Both the position numbers and the translations under genes were made by a program. A stretch of 64,000 bases of DNA from Lolium rigidum (taxonomy: Eukaryota > Streptophyta > Magnoliopsida > Poales > Poaceae), in the NCBI RefSeq assembly GCF_022539505.1, contig NC_061510.1:262951687-263015686 (forward strand). Direction: 5' to 3'. This document shows, piece by piece, positions 57,367 to 64,000 of this stretch; the first letter of the stretch is position 1, and every line of letters starts with the position of its first letter. The notes under the pieces were generated by a model, which worked only from the letters and a program-made list of their open reading frames with translations, made no database searches and had not been told where the DNA came from.

Positions 57367-58533
57367 TGTTATCACCAGAATTTGACCGGATCAGAGGTGG
57401 GCCGCGATTGGAGATGGGCTTGAAGAATATACATAGAAGAAATACATGAATCGGCCTTCCATACCAAGTTTGGGCTAGTTTGCCCATGTATCTGTAACAT
57501 AGTAGGATACGTGTCATTTAGAAGTTAGAGTTTAACCCGTGCACGGTTAGGTGCACGCCTGAATTAGAAAGTCCCCCGGACTATAAATATGTATCTAGGG
57601 TTTATGAAATAAACAACAATCAACGTTCACCACAAACCAATCTCGGCGCATCGCCAACTCCCCGTCTCGAGGGTTTCTTCCGGGTAAGCACCATGCTGCC
57701 TAGATCGCATCTTGCGATCTAGGCAGCACACGTTTATTCGTTGTCCATGCGTTGCTCGTACTGAAGCCTTTTTGATGGCGAGCAGCGTAGTTATCATAGA
57801 TGTTTTAGGGTTAGCATTGTTCATCATATCATATGCTATCGTCGTGCAACCCTTAGGCATCTAGCCGCCCTTACACCTATCCTGGGTGTAAGGGCGGCAC
57901 CCCGCTTGATCATTGTTTAGTAGATCCGATCCGTTATGATTGCTCCTTGTTCTTCAAGGATTAGTTTAATATCCGCATCGTTAGGCCTTACAAACGGGTC
58001 GAAGGATCCGAGTGGCGCGTAGGGTGTAGTTTGCTAGCCCTAGACAGGATGTTCCGAGGATCAAATTCGTGTTGGTTTTTAGGCCTTGTCTAGGGTCGGT
58101 TTACGATCACCGTGCGTGGCCGCCAGGCTCGATCACAAGTAGGATGTTCCGATTATGCGGTGAAAACCCCAGATCGTAGTAGGTCGTTTCAGCTTTATCT
58201 TGATCAAGCAGGACCACCATCTGATCGTACACCTCGTACGTATCATGGGTGAATCGGCTCTTTGAGCCGATTCACGAGATAACCCGAGAGCCGATCGAGG
58301 CTCGTATTTAACGTTTACGTGTATGCCATGCAGGAAACTAAGCGAGGCATCATCCAACACCTTCCCGACCAGGTATAGGTCGGGTGGCACGCCCTTGCAT
58401 CAGCATCGGACGTGCGTGCCGAAGGCTTTGCGGGCCGTCGCTCGGAGGGACCAGGGCCAGCCGCAGTCCTGGGAGATTCCCGGCTCTACGGTGTTGCCCG
58501 TCGCTGCCCGCCGGTGGGTTTCTGACCGCAACA
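57367..58533 (+). repeat. 3' LTR of element E
   Basis: 1167 bp, direct copy of 51475-52642 including the three hairpins (first at 57694-57728). Confidence 0.93.
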
Positions 58534-58538
58534 ACTTT
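58534..58538. repeat. Target-site duplication ACTTT (right) of element E
   Basis: Matches 51470-51474. Confidence 0.92.
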
Positions 58539-60436
58539 ATAGATAGACTAATCATAATGTAACAATCCATCGGATCCCAACAAACACAACACCGATTACA
58601 TCAGATGAATCTCAATCATGTAAGGCAGCTCATGAGATCATTGTATTGAAGTACATGGGAGAGAGAGTACCAACTAGCTACTGCTAGAATCCGTAGTCCA
58701 TGGGGGAACTACTCACGGAGCATGATGGAGACGGTGGCGTCGATGGAGATGACTTCCGGGGGCACTTCCCCGTCCCAGCGGCGTGCCGGAACAGAGACTT
58801 CTATCCCCCGAAACGGAGTTTCGCGATGGCGGCGGCGCCCCTGGAGTCTTTCTGGAGTTTCGTCAATTGGTGTAGGGTTTTTAGGTCGCGAGGGGTTATA
58901 TAGGCGAAGAGGCGGAGTCGGAGGAGCCAGGGGGCTCCCTCCCCATAGGCTGGCGCCCCCCCCCTATAGGCCGCGCCGCCCTGTGGTCTGGGGGCCTGGG
59001 CCTCCTCTCCGGCTCCCCTTCGGTGTTCTGGTCCGTCTCGGTGAAATAAGATGTTTGGATTTTGTTTCGTCGAATTCCGAGAATATTGCCCGAACAGTTT
59101 TTCTGGAACCAAAAACAACAGAAAACAGAAACTGGCACTGTGGCATCTTGTTAATAGGTTAGTTCCGAAAAAATGCATGAAATCATTATAAAGTGTGAGC
59201 AAAACATGTAGGTATTGTCATAAAACTAGCATGGAACATCAGAAATTATAGATACGTTGGAGACGTATCAATTAGCTTGCAAGGATATGATTGGATCATA
59301 AGAGATGACATACCACGGTACGAGTAAAGAGTACTTGTCGGTAATGAGGTTGAACAAGGTATGGAGATACCGATGATCGAACCTCGGACAAGTAAAATAT
59401 CGCGTGACAAAGGGAATTGGCATCGTATGTAAATGGTTCAATCGATCACTAAGTCATCGTTGAATATGTGGGAGCCATTATGGATCTCCAGATCCCGCTA
59501 TTGGTTATTGCTCGGAGAGGGGTCTCGACCATGTCTGCATAGTTCGCGTACCGTAGGGTGACGCGCTTAAGGTTCGATGTCGCATGAGTAGATTTGAATA
59601 TGGTATGGAGACGAAGTTTGTTCGGAGTCTCGGATGGAATCCAGGACGTCACGAGGAGGTCCGGAATAGTCCGGAGAATAAGATTCATATAAGGGAAGTT
59701 GATTTCTAGGTTTCGGAAAAGTTCGGGATTTTTCCGGTGGATGACCGGGAAGGTTCTAGAAGGTTCCGGGGTCCCACCAGTGGGCCCACGACCCTAGGAG
59801 GCCTAGCATGGGCCGAGGGGGTGCTCCCTAGCCTAATGGGCCAGGGGCACATGCCCCTCAAGGCCCAGCCGGCCAAAACCCTAGGGGATCAACTTGGGGG
59901 GAAGAAATCCCTCTTCCCCCCACTTGGCCGCCGCCCCCCCTAACCCTAGATGGGAAAGGGGGCCACCCCAGCCGACCTGGCCCCCTATATAAAGAGGGGA
60001 GGGGGTGGCCGGCCACATCCCATCCATTGTCCCCTCCTCTGGCCGCCTCTCTCTTCCACCATATGTTGCTCCGGCTTAGGCGAAGCCCTGCAGCTTTTCT
60101 TCCTCCACCACCACCACCACGCCGTCGTGCTGCTGGAACTTGGAGGAGATCTACCACACCTCCGCTGCCCGCTGGAACGGGGAGAGGAAGGGCTTCATCG
60201 ACACCGTACGCGCGATCGAGTACGGAAGTGTTGCCGGATTGCAGCACCGGGGATGATCGTCTACACCAACAACGAGATCTAATCTCGTAGGCTTGGAAAT
60301 CTTCGAGGGTTAGTCTCATATCAATCTCGTTGCTTCGATCTTGTAGATTAGATCTTGGGTGTTCCATAGATTAGATCTTGGATTTATTCGTCTTGCGGTA
60401 TGAAATTTTTTATTTTCTATGCTACGAACCCCTTCA

Positions 60437-60441
60437 GTATA
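60437..60441. repeat. Target-site duplication GTATA (right) of the solo LTR
   Basis: Matches 42526-42530. Confidence 0.78.
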
Positions 60442-60514
60442 TACACCCCTAACCCAAATTAATTGGTGCAGTATAGATATTTATGTAGAATTTTTTAATT
60501 TGCAAAGCAGTAAC

Positions 60515-61079
60515 TATGAATCTGAATCATCCGTGTGCTCATTACGGGCACAACATGTGCAATGACGTCCAGATTGTCATTGAGCTTCTTGAAAACCTGT
60601 AAGCCGTGACGGTATGTATATAGTTTCGCAAAAATGTCTACCATATACTAGTAGTAAACTATATATATGTATGTCAAAAATAAGTGTTCTTTAGTAATTG
60701 CTTTCTTATGTTTTTGTCAGTGCAATCCTGCAGCTCAAGGCGTGCTTGGACCATCTGAACAGATACGATTCCCACACTAGGATCCTTTGAGGTGATTCTA
60801 CTTGAGTGGTCTGGGCCTTTGAAGAACTTTAGGGTGCAAGTCACCAGTGAGGCAAAACAAACATATTTCAGTTGTCCTGCTTGGGAAGCATTCATAGACC
60901 GGTACAAGATAAATCCCGGGAGGAAATTCATCTTGTATCTCGACAACATCTTTCAGACTACGTACTTCCAGTACACTCAAACGGAGAACACATCCTCTTG
61001 TGATTCTGAAGAGCTCCCTCCTAGAGCTGTTGGTGATGCTATATGTATCTTCGAGGTTTCTAATAGTACTTCTAGCTAG
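60515..61079 (+). pseudogene. B3-like domain gene fragment, possibly captured by a transposon
   Basis: A first exon-like stretch starts MNLNHPCAHYGHNMCNDV at ~60515 and ends at a GTAAG donor-like site (~60600); an acceptor-like TTTTTGTCAG ends at 60720. After it, a frame change leads into the 60792-61079 frame: LLEWSGPLKNFRVQVTSEAK, YFSCPAWEAFIDRYKINPGR, KFILYLDN. The order of a beta-rich segment, W-x-x-F-I..., then GR-x-F resembles the plant B3 DNA-binding fold (W..F....L..GD), but the match is weak. It ends with a Ser-rich tail at 61079. It lies ~370 bp from a CACTA terminus and may be a captured gene piece. Could instead be an unrelated domain. Confidence 0.35.
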
Positions 61080-61264
61080 GTTTTATCTTCTATGTCTAGA
61101 TCTACATGACTATGATGTCGATGTAGTGAAAAACTTCTATGACTATGTCTAGTAGATTTAGTAATGGCAACTTCTGGACGATGTTATCTTCTATATGTTA
61201 TCTATGTTATGTTGTTGTGATATAATTAGTGTTTCTGGAAATTAAGTAATAGCCCTTTTAAATT

Positions 61265-61450
61265 TTGAAAAATCAGTTAGTGACGAGGCCTGTTCCTGGC
61301 ACTCCACAAGTATGTCAGAAATTTCGGGTATGTGCCAGGGACACACCACAGGTACCAAATATCACTGACACGACATCAATGGCCTATCAAATCCACGCCA
61401 CTGAGGATGGTTTTTCCACGCCGGTGCAAGGCTTTTCTCTACTAGTGCTA
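61265..61450. mobile_element. Right terminus of a CACTA (En/Spm) element
   Basis: The minus strand from ~61450 reads CACTAGTAGAGAAAAGCC, the CACTA signature. Sub-terminal repeats such as CTGGCACTCCAC, CCAGGGACACACCACAGG and CACGCCACTGAGG follow inwards. The opposite end is not found in the window; the 3-bp TSD cannot be checked. Confidence 0.5.
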
Positions 61451-64000
61451 GATCTTCACTCCATTATCGTGATAGAGACTGAGGGGTGCGAGGGAGAGCC
61501 CCGCCATTGCCGGTTGCCACACGGGATTTCTCCAGCAGTGGCGGGAGGCGCGCGGTGCAGGGAAGCTAGGGAGGGAATTAGGGTTCCCTGTCGTCTCCTT
61601 AGTGAGAAGATGATGTGGGGTATTAATGATATGGTAACTCTAAAATGGGGGAGAATTTTACTTCCTGGCCTCAAGTATAAATAAGAACCTAAATTCTCGT
61701 ATGTTAGGATTATAACTCATATGTTAGGTTTGTACAACTACTCCCCCAAATAATTGAGCTAGACTCACTTCCTAAAAATGAAGGTGACGGTGAGGTCATG
61801 CTCCCTCATGGTGAGAGCGCTGACAGGAGGAGCATCGGCCCCGATGGAGATGATAGTGCTGAATTTGTCTTCTTGTAGTGGTGGCGAGTGGGACCGTGGC
61901 GATGTCAACGGGCCATACGGTGTGGCCTCGGGCAGCGGTGGTGGGAGGTGACAGCATGATGGTACAAGATTCCGAAGGCCATTGTCTATGAGCAAGCAGC
62001 TTGCATGCGTGGCTTCCTCCACCCTCTCTCATTGACATCGCACAACCTAGGGGTTGAGACGATTAGTCAGGTCGACGGGCTTCTGAGGCCAGCGCTGATA
62101 TAGCCAGGTGTGGTATGGTTGTGATTCGATTAGGCGATCATATCGCTGACTTGGCCCACGAGGTGATGTTTCGGTGGGAGTCGTCCCACCAACCCTACTG
62201 CTAGTATTGATCGGAAACATATCTTTGTCATCGCTGGACTTTGATCGAATGTACTCCGGCACTGACCGGAAGCAGTTTACTGCAAGGGCCTCAGCATGCT
62301 TCCAGCGGCATGTGATCGAGGGCATCACTCTCTCTCATTGTTGGGTTCCGTCTATCGATAAGTCATCAGCCGGTAGAGAGGTTGTTGCCGCTGGCTGTTT
62401 CGACTACAAGTATTTTTACGCTACGGTGTAAACATAAGATCACTTCGAGCAATGTCGACACACATGCATCATGCGCTCTCTGAAAGTGATGGCTTGAACC
62501 TCGGCTTTGGGAATTAAAATTCCGTGAGCTACCTATGGTTGTGTCGACATCATCGACGCGAGCAACAAACACTATTCGAAGGCTTTGTCTAGAATTCGTG
62601 GGGCTTTCGTTTTCCACATGCATTAGAACAGAGGGGGTATTATGGTAAAAGTTAGTGGTCAAAGAAGGTCAATCTCAAGTGTGTCCAAAGGGCGTCTAGT
62701 TGTGATATGGAGGGAACATCATACTAGCAGACGCCAATGCATGTTACTACTAACACTACCCTATATCATTGACTTGGGCAGTGATGCTTACCATTATATG
62801 CTTCTTTTCAGAACAAAAATTCTGGACTTATATATGTGTAAGTAAATGACTAAAATTAAATATTACTAAACTGTCTATGCAAAGTTCATAACACTCTGCA
62901 TCTTGACAAGAGGGCCATCACGGGCCTATGATATGTGGAGTATATATAGCACAAGTAGATGGTTTAAGCAATTGAAAGACTGGTGGCACTGATTTTAGGT
63001 TAGCAAGCGAAGGAGAACGGAGCTATTAGCCTATTACCACTTTGTCAAGAGCACATAACCACCATGCAGAGTGTGAGTCCATTAGAAGGCTCCAAGATCT
63101 AACCAAGATCATGATAAAACGGCGCACTAGCTCCTACTTTTATCCATGATGAGCGTGCTCCTGTGACAACCGGTAAGCCACCACTATAAGCAATACGCAT
63201 GATCTGGATATCCGTAGGAAGCTCAGAGATCAAATCAAGATCATGTTCCTTTCTTCAATACAAACTGAATTTTGTCATCTACTTTGTTGTGTGGGTGTGC
63301 TCTGTCGGCCTCACCATATTTTAACAAAGGAATGGCGCAAAAACATTTCCCTGCTTTACCATGGCAATCACTGATGAGAGAAGATAACCTTCCAATTTGG
63401 GGGCCAAAATATTCGACCCCTGTTCTTTTTCTTCTGACCATATACACACATATACATCTGAGTTCCTAAGACAAAAAATGATGGCATGCACCAGCACAGG
63501 CCTCACAATGCCTAATCTATTTTCCTTTTCTCTCTTGAAAATTGCCTTGCGAGCTATAAGATAAAGTCTGTGATATCTAAACAAAAGCTTTTTTCCCTGA
63601 TTTACTGTTACTTTTCAGTACGCCTCAGCTAAACCGCCACCAATTTCAACAACAAAATCCATCTGAAAACAGCACCTGCAACTGTCAACCCTCACTCCAT
63701 GCCCAGAACTGCAGGAAACTTATCTTTTTTCTGACCAGTCACTCTTTTCTTTTCCCGAAAATGGAAGTTGTTCCTAAGGACTCTGCACCGATAGGTGCAA
63801 TTAGCCACAGTTCTAATCGGTTATGGACATCAACTGACCAATCCACCATTTATTTTTCTGTCCTGACCCTGGATGCTGAACTTAATGTCTTATACTGTTC
63901 TGTATCGTTGTCATTGATGGTGGAACATGTGGGCTATGCCTCCCACGGAAACTAGGGCTCGCCAACCCACCATCGCTGGAGCTACCTAAATCGGTCTCCC
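61451..64000. other. No gene recognised
   Basis: Frames are short and without family resemblance on either strand. No TIRs, LTR ends, tRNA or tandem repeats noticed. A GC-rich segment near 61480-61600 has no domain. The right edge may be close to another gene but nothing supports one. Confidence 0.45.

Larger units (their letters stand above)
51475..58533 (+). mobile_element. Element E: gag-protease-only Gypsy retrotransposon (probably Tat type)
   Basis: LTRs 51475-52642 and 57367-58533 begin TGTTATCACC and end CCGCAACA; TSD ACTTT. Plus orientation: a CCGGCACGCCCGGTGGGAC primer-site-like sequence follows the left LTR and a CCAGGGGGCATG purine tract precedes the right one. The interior codes gag and an aspartic protease (52704-55980) and then 1.4 kb of non-coding DNA. 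Reverse transcriptase, RNase H and integrase are absent. Gag style and primer site resemble the Tat/RIRE2 branch; without RT this is tentative. Confidence 0.88.
42718..59270 (-). mobile_element. Element D: Athila-like Gypsy retrotransposon, left end lost in gap, host of two insertions
   Basis: The right LTR (50664-59270, interrupted) ends ...GAGACGTATCA. Just inside it, minus-strand TGGCGCCGTTGCCGGGGA (50635-50652) matches the 3' 18 nt of tRNA-Asp, so it reads on the minus strand. The interior visible is 49532-50634 and, across element C, 42718-42792, with one long unknown ORF. The other LTR is hidden by the gap. LTR ends and primer match the Athila-related elements common in Triticeae. Pol is not seen, but the missing part prevents a firm statement. 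Confidence 0.78.
50664..59270 (-). repeat. 5' LTR of element D, interrupted by element E
   Basis: Pieces 50664-51474 and 58534-59270 (about 1.54 kb without element E and one TSD). Ends TGATAACCCAC and GAGACGTATCA. Confidence 0.85.
42531..60436 (+). mobile_element. Solo BARE/Angela-like Copia LTR, split by nested elements and a gap
   Basis: The left piece (42531-42617) starts TGTTGGAGATATGCCCAAGA, the BARE/Angela LTR start; the right piece (59271-60436) begins ATTAGCTTGCAAGGATATGA and ends CCCCTTCA. The pieces fit one LTR of this family, with several hundred bases missing in the gap. The TSD GTATA flanks the whole, and no primer site, purine tract or internal domain is next to either end, hence a solo LTR. 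A TATA box (TATATAAA, 59986-59993) lies in the right piece. Confidence 0.8.

Noticed and set aside
61796..62038. Minus-strand frame beginning MSMREGGG
   Set aside because: His/Arg/Thr-rich, no domain, no promoter; another frame overlaps it equally well.

Overview
The window is nuclear DNA of a grass, most likely a Pooideae species with a large genome (wheat, barley, oat or ryegrass type). The evidence is a BARE/Angela-like Copia LTR, non-autonomous Gypsy families with tRNA-Asp primer sites, a SIRE/Maximus-like Copia element, grass-type Harbinger and Stowaway MITEs, a monocot-style NAC gene and a dirigent gene. I do not name the species. The only apparently intact host genes are tRNA-Val(AAC) (5526-5598, minus), an intronless atypical NAC-domain gene (6838-7932, minus) and a secretory dirigent-protein gene (40171-40737, plus). 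Nearly everything else is transposable elements, many nested.

Left part (1-10.6 kb): a Mutator-like element (1059-4688) with ~130-bp terminal inverted repeats, a broken mudrA-type transposase gene and a convergent, broken GRF-type zinc-finger gene. Then come a Stowaway MITE, the tRNA gene, the NAC gene with a 71-bp tandem repeat touching its start codon, and a 5'-truncated LINE.

Middle (10.6-36.6 kb): a Harbinger-type element (10634-36297, TSD TAA) carrying a Myb/SANT-like gene. That gene is split by a SIRE/Maximus-like Copia element (12097-35270, TSD CATGG, 2.35-kb LTRs), itself split by a Gypsy element (18948-31249, TSD TGATA). The Gypsy element has ~5-kb LTRs but only ~2.3 kb inside: an unknown first ORF plus gag, no pol. 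A Tourist-like MITE (36301-36632) shares a TAA with the Harbinger element.

Right part (36.6-64 kb): a degraded LINE, the dirigent gene, an old BARE/Angela LTR piece and a solo BARE/Angela-like LTR (42531-60436, TSD GTATA). The solo LTR is invaded by an Athila-like Gypsy element (D). D is in turn invaded in its interior by element C (42793-49526, TSD AGCTT) and in its LTR by a gag-protease-only, probably Tat-type element E (51475-58533, TSD ACTTT). A 100-N gap (42618-42717) hides the left end of D and the middle of the solo LTR. A B3-like exon fragment and a lone CACTA terminus follow; the last 2.5 kb hold nothing I can identify.

Three themes stand out. First, no pol domain is visible in any LTR retrotransposon here, so the family members present depend on enzymes made elsewhere. 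Second, the Mutator-like element has a 29-bp-phased palindromic motif array at both ends and an E2F-site-like cluster upstream of its second gene. Third, paired repeat copies differ repeatedly at CAG/CTG sites by one-base indels (CAG versus CGAG or CG), which looks like a sequencing artefact at CHG-methylated cytosines and may explain several frameshifts.
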